27,786 nucleotides of DNA, from NCBI GenBank assembly GCA_964503615.1, contig CAZDBA010000056.1, positions 1 through 27,786 of the forward strand. Direction: 5' to 3'. The notes under the pieces are model-generated. The model saw only the letters and a program-made list of their open reading frames with translations, searched no databases and was not told the origin of the DNA. Positions 1 through 7,326 of the stretch are shown in pieces (position 1 is the stretch's first letter; every line of letters starts with the position of its first letter). The DNA is from CAZDBA01 sp964503615 (lineage in GTDB: Bacteria; Planctomycetota; Planctomycetia; Pirellulales; Pirellulaceae). A program made the position numbers and the translations under genes.

Positions 1-90
1 TAAGGGTACAAAGCATGCCCTATCGAACTTGGCCTGTCCCCAGGGCTCGGTCCCGTAATGGAAAGATCGCTCAGCCAAAGAGGCCATGAT

Positions 91-236
91 GAGTATCAAT
101 GCGTTGATCCCAAGCGGAAAAGCCCGACTGGTTGGCTGGTCGCGATCAATGCTATACTCAGGGTTTATTACTTTACCTCGCTCCGTCTTCTGGTCGGCAT
201 ACTTTAATGGCCGCTGGGATAACGCGGACGTTATTT
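91..236 (+). repeat. attC-like integron recombination site with degenerate outer box
   Basis: The left arm GCGTTGATCCCAAGCGG (101-117) pairs with the right arm CCGCTGGGATAACGC (211-225) except for two unpaired bases in the left arm. Extrahelical bases in one arm are the hallmark of integron attC sites. The R' box GTTATTT lies at 230-236 after a 4-base spacer. The expected R'' box, 3 bases before the left arm, reads GTATC instead of the usual ATAAC, so the outer stem is decayed. The arrangement (5-base box, AAT, inner arm, inner arm, 4 bases, GTTAT) is the same as at the site at 1116-1214. The next gene starts 20 bases after the R' box, as in an integron cassette. Confidence 0.6.
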
Positions 237-255
237 GGCTTAGCGGAATCAAATC

Positions 256-1110
256 ATGAACCTAATCGTCTCGCTGCTATTCGCGCTCGTGTTTTCCACA
301 TCCGCTAACTCCGATGAAATTGATCGCATTCTTGCGAAATTCGACAACGCCAAATATTCGCACCAATACGCCGAGTTGTACCGTTCTTTGTTTGACGCAT
401 GTGACGCGACTGAACTCGTGGAATTGAACACCAACAAAGATGATTCGATTGCTTCCCAATCAGCGTGGGAACGGGTCGCCATGACGGTTCCGAAAGAGGA
501 CGGTAAAAAGGTCTACCGACCTGACGCTGCTAGACTCAACTGGTTCATTGGTTTTTTCGAGGGACGAAACCGTGTATCGGCGCCAGAATGGTGGCGAACG
601 ATCGTTTTGGACGCTCGTGCCAACAGACGAGACAATATTTACCCCGGCAAGCCAAAAGAACAGCCTTATCACCGATCCGAACTAAAATGGGTCAAATGCC
701 CTGTGAACGCTTCGGTGAGAGAAAATGAACGTGTTGTCACTTATCGCAACGGCGACGACTCAATTGTAATTCCAGAAGAATTGTTGGATCGAGCCGATAG
801 TGGAGAATTATCCTGCAATATTTCTTGCGTGTTCACCGATGACAATTGTTTTGTTGCTGTACACGATGACGTCGGTTATTCACATGATGTCGCATGCCTT
901 GACCGCAAGAGCGGCAAGGTCGTTTGGGCATCAAAGGCTTGCGGCTGCTGGTGGGGTGGCGCTACTGGTCGGCACGAATCTTGGGTATCGTTGGTGCCTA
1001 CCGATGATGGGCGTGTGTTCGTATTCGGCTCAGCTTCCGTTGGCCTTTATGCCCATGGCTTCGATTCTTCCACCGGAAAAACACTCGTTCAATTTTCAAA
1101 CAACTACTAA
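256..1110 (+). CDS. secreted protein with PQQ-like/BamB-type repeat at C-terminus (integron cassette gene)
   Basis: 284 residues from an ATG that follows an attC R' box by 20 bases. Residues 1-19 form a short signal peptide with a hydrophobic stretch after MNLIV and a probable cut near Ala17-Ser19, so the protein is exported. The middle (about 25-150) is rich in charged and aromatic residues and I do not recognise it. Residues 185-280 read like PQQ-type beta-propeller blades: residues 211-224 (CLDRKSG followed by KVVW) match the repeat in which a residue set is shown to be stored and compared, and a second blade-like stretch, HGFDSSTGKTLVQF, follows near the end. Only one or two blades are present, whereas family propellers have seven or eight, so this is a fragmentary or divergent member. 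No enzyme residues are visible. The gene sits alone between two attC sites and is probably a mobile cassette. Function unknown. Confidence 0.75.
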   Translation: MNLIVSLLFALVFSTSANSDEIDRILAKFDNAKYSHQYAELYRSLFDACDATELVELNTNKDDSIASQSAWERVAMTVPKEDGKKVYRPDAARLNWFIGFFEGRNRVSAPEWWRTIVLDARANRRDNIYPGKPKEQPYHRSELKWVKCPVNASVRENERVVTYRNGDDSIVIPEELLDRADSGELSCNISCVFTDDNCFVAVHDDVGYSHDVACLDRKSGKVVWASKACGCWWGGATGRHESWVSLVPTDDGRVFVFGSASVGLYAHGFDSSTGKTLVQFSNNY

Positions 1111-1115
1111 TCGCG

Positions 1116-1214
1116 ACATAACAATGCGATGCACGCGAATTCCGGCTTGCGCGTGGTTTTGGAATGGAAGATCTATCGTCCGGACTCCGGACTCGGTGAC
1201 CGCTGCCGTTATCC
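1116..1214 (+). repeat. attC integron recombination site
   Basis: The 99-base site starts with ACATAAC (R'', 1116-1122) and ends with GTTATCC (R', 1208-1214). Inside, GCGATGCAC (1126-1134) pairs with GTGACCGC (1196-1203), leaving one extrahelical base in the left arm. The 3-base AAT and 4-base TGCC spacers match known attC geometry. The loop holds further self-complementary segments (CGCG...CGCG, and TCCGGAC twice). It lies between the stop of the first cassette gene and 17 bases before the start of the second, as an integron array requires. Planctomycetes such as Rhodopirellula are known to carry chromosomal integrons. No integrase gene is in the window. Confidence 0.8.
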
Positions 1215-1230
1215 AGCTTGAGGAACAAAC

Positions 1231-1965
1231 ATGAAAACAATCTGCATTCTTTCGCTCATTTCAGTTTGTTGCGTTTCCGTTGGTTCTTCATTGTACAGCT
1301 GGAACGACATTCATCGTCCACCCGTTCCGCTTTCGGACGCTCTACTTGCTGGTGAGAAATTACTTGCTGACGATGCCGCGAACTATTATTGCGTTGGCGC
1401 TGGTATCTACGGTAATCGAGAAGGAAACGGCACAGAAGGTGCATGGAACATTATGTATGCGGCGAATGACGGTTCTCGCAAACACGTCTATGTGAACATG
1501 CAGGGCGAGTCGCGGATAAAGAATTGGAATGGCCCCGTTGATTGGAAAAAAAATGAGGGTCGCCGAGACGACCTTGACGACGTTAAGAAACGAATGGCGA
1601 AACTTTTTGATGCAAATTCGATCGAATACAAAATTGATTCGCAATCAGGTGTTCGATTGACCATTTCTAGCTCGACTCGTGAATATCGACTACATACCGA
1701 ATTAGGTAATGGCGAATACTCCGATGATGTAACTGTCGTACCTGGACCATTACCAAATGGAGTTTGGGTGGACGTGCAACTACGAAAGAAGCAACCACCT
1801 ACGATGCCTTACAGATGGCAAGGGCCGTATTGGCGAATCAGTGGTCACAACTACGTACTGGCGGATGAAAACGGTTTTCTTGTTGCCGAGGTTCGATACG
1901 GGGACAATTTCCCTAGCAAAATCGTCGATCAAATAGAACAAATATTCGGTGAACGAATCAAGTAA
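1231..1965 (+). CDS. secreted protein of unknown function (integron cassette gene)
   Basis: 244 residues. The ATG has a good ribosome site, GAGGA, about 7 bases upstream and only 17 bases after the attC R' box. Residues 1-20 form a signal peptide (KTICILSLISVCCVSVGSS), so the protein is likely periplasmic or, if Cys13 or Cys14 is used, lipid-anchored; the Cys context is a poor lipobox. The rest is mixed alpha/beta with many Tyr, Trp and Asp/Asn residues and no motif I recognise. The region around 60-90 (EGAWNIMYAANDGSRKHVYV) looks like consecutive beta strands. It ends 5 bases before the R'' box of the next attC-like site, so it fills one cassette. Function unknown. Confidence 0.75.
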   Translation: MKTICILSLISVCCVSVGSSLYSWNDIHRPPVPLSDALLAGEKLLADDAANYYCVGAGIYGNREGNGTEGAWNIMYAANDGSRKHVYVNMQGESRIKNWNGPVDWKKNEGRRDDLDDVKKRMAKLFDANSIEYKIDSQSGVRLTISSSTREYRLHTELGNGEYSDDVTVVPGPLPNGVWVDVQLRKKQPPTMPYRWQGPYWRISGHNYVLADENGFLVAEVRYGDNFPSKIVDQIEQIFGERIK

Positions 1966-1969
1966 CGCG

Positions 1970-2036
1970 GGATAACATCTTATGGCCTTTTGAGTCAAGC
2001 AGGTCCGTACCCTTCACTCAAACTGCAACGTTAGGC
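1970..2036 (+). repeat. short attC-like site closing the second cassette
   Basis: GGATAAC (1970-1976) and GTTAGGC (2030-2036) could be the R'' and R' boxes; the latter fits the GTTRRRY core consensus exactly. TTTGAGTCAAG and TTCACTCAAA form the inner arms with one mismatch. The distances from the boxes to the arms are unequal (11 and 7 bases), so the fold is less regular than at the two upstream sites. Its position immediately after a cassette gene is the main support. Confidence 0.45.
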
Positions 2037-2202
2037 ATTGGTTTGCGATTTCAAAACCCTCGCTCGCGCTCTCGCACTTTGGGCTCATATTGGCTTTCGT
2101 TTCCAACTCCGCGAAAAATCACCGCCTCTGGCTTATGCCGCCTTGGCAATTCGCAATCTCAAGTTGGTCTGCTAGACTAACCGACCAACATTTTTGCTCG
2201 TA
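2037..2202. other. non-coding stretch downstream of cassette array, with a hairpin and T-run
   Basis: No credible gene is visible between the last attC-like site and the palindromic repeat at 2203. Near its end GTTGGTC (2163-2169) pairs perfectly with GACCAAC (2183-2189), and ATTTTT follows at 2190-2195. This could be an intrinsic terminator on the plus strand for cassette transcription, though the stem is only 7 bp and the loop 13 bases. The rest (2037-2160) may be a decayed cassette. Confidence 0.35.
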
Positions 2203-2260
2203 GTGGGATTCGCCAGAATTCCTTTTGCCTAAAATCAATCGGACTTCTGGCAAAGCCCAC
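2203..2260. repeat. dispersed imperfect palindrome, copy 1
   Basis: GTGGGATTCGCCAGAATTCC (2203-2222) pairs with GGACTTCTGGCAAAGCCCAC (2241-2260) in 17 of 20 positions around an 18-base AT-rich loop. The same left arm (19 of 20 identical) and the first ten bases of the right arm recur at 22589-22640. The copy ends 54 bases before the start of the enolase-superfamily gene, so it may lie in its leader RNA. I infer a REP- or MITE-like family spread through the genome. Confidence 0.75.
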
Positions 2261-2314
2261 TAAAATTTGAACACCCTAAAAAACGAACCTGGAAAACAGA
2301 CCAGTACAAACCAT

Positions 2315-3418
2315 ATGAAAATCAAACGAATCCGTGCTTTCCAAGTTGATTTGCCGCTGCACGAAGGCACTTACAATTGGTCCGGTGGGAAAAGCGTACA
2401 AGTTTTCGACAGCACGGTCATCGAAATCGAAACCGATACAGGACTGGTCGGCTATGGCGAAGTCTGCCCATTGGGTCCGTTTTACCTGCCAGCCTATGCC
2501 GAAGGAGTACGAGCCGGCGTTGCGGAGCTCGGTCCGCAATTGATCGGCATGAACCCGACCTACCTGGACGAAATCAATTTGCACATGGACAAGTGCTTGC
2601 GCGGCCATCCGTATGTGAAATCGGGAATCGATATGGCCTGCTGGGATCTTTTGGGCAAAGCATCGAACCAGCCCTGCTGTACCTTGCTGGGTGGACGCTT
2701 CGGCGAAGACTATGTCTTGTACCGAGCGATCTCGCAACAAGCTCCCGAAGCGATGGCGTCCAATGTGGCCGGTTATCGCGCTGAGGGATATCGTCGTTTC
2801 CAACTTAAGGTAGGTGGCGATCCTGACGTTGATATCGAGCGAATCCGGGCGGTGGCTGCGGAAATGCAACCCAGTGAGAAACTTGTGGCGGATGCCAACA
2901 CAGGTTGGTTGCAACACGAAGCGGCGAGAGTCGTTCGAGCGGTAGAAGACTTGGACGTCTACATTGAACAGCCTTGTGAAACGTACGGCGAGTGCCTTTC
3001 GATTCGCAAACGGATCTCCAACCCGTTCGTGATGGACGAAAACATCAATAGCCTTGGTATGGTAATGCAAGGCCACGCTGACAATGCGATGGATGTTGTC
3101 AATCTAAAAATCAGCAAGCTGGGCGGCATGACCCGCTTGCGTCAAGCTCGAGATTTGTGCGTTCGTCTGGGGATCGCGATGACCATCGAAGACAGTTGGG
3201 GAGGCGATATCGTTACCGCGGCGATTTCACACCTCGCGCACAGTACGCCCACTGAGCTATTGTTCTCGTCAACCGACTTTAACAGCTACGTAACCGTCAG
3301 TATCGCCGACGGCGCACCGCAAAGAGAAAACGGCCGGCTCAAGGCATCAACTGAACCCGGACTGGGCATCACGCCCAAAATGGACGTGTTGGGTGACTCG
3401 GTATTGGATATCTCCTAA
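2315..3418 (+). CDS. enolase-superfamily (mandelate racemase/muconate lactonising) dehydratase or epimerase
   Basis: 367 residues from the ATG of MKIKRIRAF, the usual start for this family; the frame is open back to a TTG at 2267, but that would put the start directly beside the repeat. An N-terminal capping domain (1-115) is followed by a TIM barrel. Metal ligands are Asp193 (ADANTGW), Glu218 (YIEQPC) and Asp241 (VMDEN). Two lysines that can act as acid/base on opposite faces are Lys165 (FQLKVGG) and Lys265 (NLKISKLGG). This is the muconate-lactonising-enzyme subgroup layout. The overall look, with GVRAGVAEL, GHPYVKSGID and YIEQPC, resembles cis-3-hydroxy-L-proline dehydratases and proline-betaine or hydroxyproline-betaine epimerases, so the substrate is probably a small amino acid derivative. 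That choice is inference. The first KxK position is Gln163, not Lys. Cytoplasmic; no catabolic partner lies next to it. Confidence 0.85.
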   Translation: MKIKRIRAFQVDLPLHEGTYNWSGGKSVQVFDSTVIEIETDTGLVGYGEVCPLGPFYLPAYAEGVRAGVAELGPQLIGMNPTYLDEINLHMDKCLRGHPYVKSGIDMACWDLLGKASNQPCCTLLGGRFGEDYVLYRAISQQAPEAMASNVAGYRAEGYRRFQLKVGGDPDVDIERIRAVAAEMQPSEKLVADANTGWLQHEAARVVRAVEDLDVYIEQPCETYGECLSIRKRISNPFVMDENINSLGMVMQGHADNAMDVVNLKISKLGGMTRLRQARDLCVRLGIAMTIEDSWGGDIVTAAISHLAHSTPTELLFSSTDFNSYVTVSIADGAPQRENGRLKASTEPGLGITPKMDVLGDSVLDIS

Positions 3419-3448
3419 GAGATTGCAATTGCCAAAATATCGCATTGA

Positions 3449-3480
3449 GGGTCAAACAGGACACATGTCTACGTTGACCC
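3449..3480 (+). terminator. hairpin after the enolase-family gene
   Basis: GGGTCAA (3449-3455) pairs perfectly with TTGACCC (3474-3480), with an 18-base loop, 30 bases after the stop of the enolase-family gene. No T-run follows, so it is either a weak terminator or an mRNA-stabilising stem. Confidence 0.25.
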
Positions 3481-3530
3481 ATAAATGCTTCCCACCTAAA
3501 ATCGTAATCGTTACAGGGGCAAGAAGGTAA

Positions 3531-3626
3531 ATGACGTGGTCAACGACCATCACCTTTCGTGGTGCATTGAATGAATACCAATTCGGCTACGCCCTCTTCG
3601 ACTATCGCCGATCCGACCGTTGCTGA
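3531..3626 (+). CDS. short leader ORF overlapping the start of the TonB-like vWA gene
   Basis: The 31-codon frame starts at an ATG 4 bases after a strong AAGAAGG ribosome site (3521-3527) and stops at a TGA at 3624-3626, 53 bases inside the vWA gene in another frame. The vWA gene's own ATG at 3571 has no visible ribosome site and an in-frame stop directly in front of it. This arrangement suggests translational coupling through the leader. The peptide itself has no recognisable feature. It may simply be a fortuitous ORF. Confidence 0.3.
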   Translation: MTWSTTITFRGALNEYQFGYALFDYRRSDRC

Positions 3627-4584
3627 TCCGATACGTCCAACCGTGGCCAATCGCAAGGTTCCCGCTTGGTTACTCTCTTGTGGACTGCACTCGATCATTT
3701 TGATTGCGCTCATTCTTTTGCTGGGCCAGTTCAAAAACGGAGCTGGCGACGTTGAACATCGCAAGGGTGGTATCGTTCTGGTCGAAGTCACCTCGCCGGA
3801 GACAACCGAGTATTTGTCCGAAGGCGACAATGCTGACACAACCAGCGCGTCCGCGGCCGCTCAACAAAGCCCGCCACCCCTGCCAAGCACCGACGAGCTG
3901 CCACCCGATTTGCCCGGCGTTGCTTCGTCCCCTTCCGAGCTGACCGGGATCGGCGACGACCTGATAGAATCGATGCCGGGTGCCGATGCGTTGCTTGACG
4001 GAAATGAAAACGTCCAGATCGGTGGCAAAGTCACCACGGAAGTGTTTGGAGTAAAAGGGACCGGTTCAAAATTCCTGTACGTCTTCGATCGCTCGGACAG
4101 CATGGAAGGGTACGAACGCCGTCCTTTGTTGGCCGCGCGAGCTGCTTTAAAAGCCAGTTTGGCTTCGCTCGGTAGCAACCATCAGTTTCAAATCGTTTTT
4201 TACAACAATGAAACACGAGTCTTTAAATTGCCCGGCGAGGGGGCTCGGATGTACTTTGCCAACGACGACAACAAAGCGGCCGGCAATCGATTCGTTGATT
4301 CGGTGGCAGGTTCTGGAGGAACGAACCATTTGGCTGCGTTAAAGTACGCGCTTTCTCTGGGGCCGGATGTGATCTTTTTGTTGACCGATGCCGAAGGTGG
4401 ATTTACGCCCGCTGAACTGGGCGCCGTTTCCGATTGGAATCGTTCTGCGGCGATCATCAACGCAGTCGAATTTGGAGTCGGTGCAAAGCCTCGCGCGTCC
4501 GACCGCTCACTGGAACGACTGGCCACCGAAAGCGGCGGCCAATACGTTTACAAAAACATTTTAACTTTGCAATTGGAGCGGTGA
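3571..4584 (+). CDS. TonB-like membrane-anchored von Willebrand factor A domain protein
   Basis: 337 residues. A 30-residue cytoplasmic N-terminus leads into one membrane helix, WLLSCGLHSIILIALILLL (33-51). This helix carries Ser36 and His40 in the same S-x3-H spacing as the essential Ser16/His20 of TonB. After it comes GIVLVEVTSPE, like the segment after the TonB helix, then a Pro/Ser/Ala-rich linker (about 90-125), and finally a vWA domain (about 160-337). The metal-ion-dependent adhesion site is intact: Asp173-x-Ser175-x-Ser177, Thr251 and Asp273. The TonB C-terminal fold is absent. It heads a cluster with ExbB and two ExbDs, overlapping the next gene by one base. I infer an energy transducer that the ExbBD motor moves through the periplasm, using a metal-dependent vWA head to bind a partner. 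A plain vWA scaffold is the alternative. Confidence 0.8.
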   Translation: MNTNSATPSSTIADPTVADPIRPTVANRKVPAWLLSCGLHSIILIALILLLGQFKNGAGDVEHRKGGIVLVEVTSPETTEYLSEGDNADTTSASAAAQQSPPPLPSTDELPPDLPGVASSPSELTGIGDDLIESMPGADALLDGNENVQIGGKVTTEVFGVKGTGSKFLYVFDRSDSMEGYERRPLLAARAALKASLASLGSNHQFQIVFYNNETRVFKLPGEGARMYFANDDNKAAGNRFVDSVAGSGGTNHLAALKYALSLGPDVIFLLTDAEGGFTPAELGAVSDWNRSAAIINAVEFGVGAKPRASDRSLERLATESGGQYVYKNILTLQLER

Positions 4585-5615
4585 TGGCCCGCAACCGAAC
4601 TCGAATCATGCTCGCCTTTGCGGTTGGATTGCTCGTTGCGCTGATTACGTTTGGTTCTAGCTTCAACACGCTCCATGCTCAGGACGCGGTGATCACGCTC
4701 TCGTCTAAAGGGGCGGAAGTTTCACGCAAAGGAACGATCGTTGACTGGCAAGCCGACACATTGACGATCGAAATCAGCGGTCGTGAAAAGTCGATCAAAG
4801 GGAACGATATCGTCCGGATTCAAACCGATTGGAGCGAGCAATATCGTGTCGGCCTTGAGCTTTTCGAACAGCGAAAGTTCACCGAAGCGATCGAACCGCT
4901 AGTCGAAGCCAGTCGCACTGAAACGCGTGATTGGGCTCGCGCGATAATCCTGGCAAAACTGACGCAGTGTTTTGGTGTACAAGAGGACTACGCCAATGCG
5001 GCAAGTTCCTTTAGCCAGATCATCGCCTACGATGGACAGTCTCGATTCACACACCTAGTCCCGTTGCCGTGGGATCGAGCCTTTATCGATACGGCGATGA
5101 TTGAAAGAGCAAAACAATGGCAACAATCTTCCAGTGAAACGATTCGCTTGATGGGAGCAAGCTGGTTGTTGGGCAGTCCTGCACGAGAGGCTGCGACCGC
5201 GGAACTGGACGAGCTGAGTAGATCACGCGATCCGAGAATTGCCCATCTGGCCTCCCTGCAACTGTGGCGAGGCAAATCGGTTTCGGCCAACGCCAGCGAC
5301 CTTGCTCGACTTGAGAAGCAAATCGCTCGAATGCCTGTCAACATTCGCGGCGGTGCCATGTTTGTCCGCGGTGAAATCGAATTGAGATTGCAACAAATCG
5401 ACGAAGCATCGCTTAGCTATTTACAAATTCCGATTTTACATCCTGACAATTTAAGACTGAGTGCGATCGGACTACAAAAAGCTGCAACCAGCCTGGAAAA
5501 AGCCGGGCAAAGTGATGAGGCGAAAACTCTGCTGCGAGAGCTCGTTCGTGACTATCCAAAAACACGTTTTGCAGCCGAAGCCAATTCAAGACTACAAACC
5601 AACGATCAAAACTGA
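4584..5615 (+). CDS. secreted tetratricopeptide-repeat protein of the ExbBD cluster
   Basis: 343 residues. The start ATG overlaps the vWA stop (TGATG) and has GGAG upstream; a longer frame running back into the vWA gene is not needed. Residues 1-32 are a signal peptide with a cut after LHA. Residues 35-85 form a small beta-rich region (VITLSSKGAEVSRKGTIVDW...) like the short ligand-binding or SHD-type leads seen in planctomycete exported proteins. From about 90 on, helical TPR-like pairs follow (GLELFEQRKFTEAIEPLVEA; QKAATSLEKAGQSDEAKTLL; LVRDYPKTRFAAEANSRL). It probably works in the periplasm as a docking scaffold for the vWA protein or the other TPR protein. No enzyme motif is seen. Confidence 0.75.
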   Translation: MARNRTRIMLAFAVGLLVALITFGSSFNTLHAQDAVITLSSKGAEVSRKGTIVDWQADTLTIEISGREKSIKGNDIVRIQTDWSEQYRVGLELFEQRKFTEAIEPLVEASRTETRDWARAIILAKLTQCFGVQEDYANAASSFSQIIAYDGQSRFTHLVPLPWDRAFIDTAMIERAKQWQQSSSETIRLMGASWLLGSPAREAATAELDELSRSRDPRIAHLASLQLWRGKSVSANASDLARLEKQIARMPVNIRGGAMFVRGEIELRLQQIDEASLSYLQIPILHPDNLRLSAIGLQKAATSLEKAGQSDEAKTLLRELVRDYPKTRFAAEANSRLQTNDQN

Positions 5616-5641
5616 TACTCAAATCACAACAAGATCCAGTA

Positions 5642-6418
5642 ATGAACTTTATGAATCAATTTGCCAAAACACGTCTTTCACAGTCTCGTTTCCGCCGTTT
5701 GGCGACAGGACTGCTGACGATCATTTTTGTCGTTTTACTGGCGAGTCAATCGGCGGTTGCTCAAGAAGTAGAACCGGCCGCCTCTAAGGGGTTCCTGCAA
5801 ATCATATTCGCAGGCGGCTTCATCGGCGCGATTATGATGTTGCTGTTATTGCTGCTGTCGTTGACTGCTGCTTATTTGATCTTTGATCATTTAATGACGA
5901 TCCGTCGCAAAGATTTAATGCCGGAGGGCTTGAGCGAACAGGTTCGAACCGCCTTGATCTCCGGTGATGTGGCAGCGGCCAAGCAAGCTTGCGGCGAAAA
6001 ACCGAGCTTCCTTTCGTTCGTGCTGATGCATGGCATTTCCGAATTAGAGTTTGGCTGGAACGCTGTCGAAAAATCGGTTGAAGATGCGTTAGCCGAACAA
6101 TCAGCTCGGCTGTTCCGCAAAATTGAATACCTGAGCGTGATTGGGAACATCGCTCCGATGGTTGGCCTTTTGGGAACGGTAATCGGAATGATCATGGCGT
6201 TTCAGCAGGTCGCCACACCGGGCATGACCAACGCCTCACAGCTGGCCGAGGGAATTTACCAGGCGTTGGTAACGACCGTTGGCGGATTGATCGTCGCCAT
6301 TCCCGCCATTGGTGCGTTCGCGATTTTCCGAAATCGAATCGACCAGTTCGTCGCCGAGGCAGCTTACCTCTCGCAACACGTGTTCTCACCTCTTCGCCGC
6401 AAAGCGAGAAAAGGCTAA
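5642..6418 (+). CDS. exbB: ExbB/TolQ/MotA-type proton channel protein with signal peptide
   Basis: 258 residues. Residues 1-40 form a signal peptide ending in SAVA, an N-terminal extension found in some ExbB proteins. Three membrane helices follow, at about 52-82, 162-190 and 205-229, with a large cytoplasmic loop of about 80 residues between the first two. Key channel residues of the family are present: Thr179 in GLLGTVIGM, Glu203 and Thr211/212 in AEGIYQALVTTVGG. In this family a pentamer of ExbB around an ExbD dimer converts proton or sodium flow into rotation or movement of the partner. The gene lies 26 bases after the TPR gene and 6 bases before the first ExbD gene. I use exbB for the family; tolQ-like is equally fair because the cluster has no TonB C-terminal domain. 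Confidence 0.9.
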   Translation: MNFMNQFAKTRLSQSRFRRLATGLLTIIFVVLLASQSAVAQEVEPAASKGFLQIIFAGGFIGAIMMLLLLLLSLTAAYLIFDHLMTIRRKDLMPEGLSEQVRTALISGDVAAAKQACGEKPSFLSFVLMHGISELEFGWNAVEKSVEDALAEQSARLFRKIEYLSVIGNIAPMVGLLGTVIGMIMAFQQVATPGMTNASQLAEGIYQALVTTVGGLIVAIPAIGAFAIFRNRIDQFVAEAAYLSQHVFSPLRRKARKG

Positions 6419-6424
6419 ACACCG

Positions 6425-6850
6425 ATGCGAGCTGCACAATATAAAACGAGCCGTAAACTTGGGTTCAACATGACGCCGATGATCGACGTTGTGTTTCTAC
6501 TGATCATTTTCTTCCTCGTCTCCAGTCACTTGGTCCGGCAGGAGACTCAAATGGAACTCGCCTTGCCCGTGGCCAGCAGCGGCGAAGACGATTCTCCTGA
6601 ACCGGCTCCAAGAGTTACCGTGAACGTAGACGAGGGCGGAGTTCTATGGGTCGGAGGAGAGCAAGTCCAACCGGATCGACTTTCGGCTCAATTGAAACAA
6701 GCCTTAAAGGAACAAGGCGACGACCTGGAAGTCCGAATTCGTGGCAGTCGCAAAGCCAACTACGGGACGGTCGAACCGATCATGATTGCGTGCACTAAAG
6801 TCGGAATCTGGAACGTCAGTTACGCCGTCTATCGGGAGGACCCACAATGA
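6425..6850 (+). CDS. exbD: ExbD/TolR-type motor protein, first paralogue
   Basis: 141 residues, typical ExbD length. The N-terminus is cytoplasmic, then NMTPMIDVVFLLIIFFLV is the single membrane helix, with Asp21 matching the proton-carrying Asp25 of E. coli ExbD. The periplasmic part (about 45-141) has the usual ExbD fold pattern: VTVNVDEGGVLWVGGEQV, a helix, then VRIRGSRKANYGTVEPIMIACTKVGI. AAAAGG-type bases lie about 10 bases before the ATG. Its TGA overlaps the start of the second exbD by 4 bases, so the two are made together, probably as a heterodimer inside the ExbB ring. Confidence 0.92.
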   Translation: MRAAQYKTSRKLGFNMTPMIDVVFLLIIFFLVSSHLVRQETQMELALPVASSGEDDSPEPAPRVTVNVDEGGVLWVGGEQVQPDRLSAQLKQALKEQGDDLEVRIRGSRKANYGTVEPIMIACTKVGIWNVSYAVYREDPQ

Positions 6851-7305
6851 AACTTCCCAATTCAATGGTTAGCCGTGATCGAGATGCCGACATGGACTCG
6901 ACCATGACGCCCATGATCGACGTCGTATTTTTGCTGCTAATCTTTTTCGTTTGGACAGCGAGTTTCCAGGTGATTGAACATGTCATGAAGAGCGAGATGT
7001 CTGCCGAAGTAGGATCGGCCGAAAGCGATCCTCTGGACCCGGTGCCGGAGCAGGACTTTGACAAAGTCGTGGTTCGTATCGGCTGGGATGGCCAACAACC
7101 GACTTGGAACGTTCGTGAGTCACCTGTCAGTTCGTTGGAAGAAGTCGAATCGATCTTGCAGTCGATTGCCGCGATTAAGATCGACGCGCCTATCATCTTA
7201 CACCCCGATTCGATCGTTCCCTTGGGGCACGTGATCGAAGCGTTTGACGTTTCCAAACAGGTTGGCTTTCAAAAAGTCTCCTTTGCGGTCAATCCTCAAC
7301 CTTAA
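6847..7305 (+). CDS. ExbD/TolR-type motor protein, second divergent paralogue
   Basis: 152 residues, starting at the ATG in the ATGA overlap with the first exbD and preceded by a strong GGAGGA site. The membrane helix TMTPMIDVVFLLLIFFVWTA carries Asp25, the conserved proton-carrying residue. The periplasmic domain diverges strongly from the first copy: it is acidic (ESDPLDPVPEQDFDKVVV), lacks the glycine-rich VxGxxV core turn, and ends in a region (PIILHPDSIVPLGHVIEAFDVSKQVGF) that still follows the ExbD C-terminal helix-strand pattern. Two ExbDs of unequal periplasmic domain suggest a hetero-dimer with one arm specialised for partner contact. Confidence 0.88.
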   Translation: MKLPNSMVSRDRDADMDSTMTPMIDVVFLLLIFFVWTASFQVIEHVMKSEMSAEVGSAESDPLDPVPEQDFDKVVVRIGWDGQQPTWNVRESPVSSLEEVESILQSIAAIKIDAPIILHPDSIVPLGHVIEAFDVSKQVGFQKVSFAVNPQP

Positions 7306-7326
7306 AGCCCGCCAGCCAATCACATA

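Noticed and set aside
86..259. 57-codon frame (MMSINALIPSG...) running through the first attC-like site
   Set aside because: It overlaps the palindrome arms and ends at the start of the next gene; open frames across attC arms are usually accidental. No family look.
800..1234. 144-residue frame overlapping both cassette gene 1 and the attC site
   Set aside because: Out of frame with the gene that has a signal peptide, and runs through the recombination site; a shadow frame.
2276..3076. 266-residue minus-strand frame inside the enolase-family gene
   Set aside because: Antisense shadow of a gene with full catalytic motifs.
4434..4583. 50-residue N-terminal extension of the first TPR protein
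   Set aside because: It lies inside the vWA gene; the ATG at 4584 gives a signal peptide at once and has GGAG upstream.
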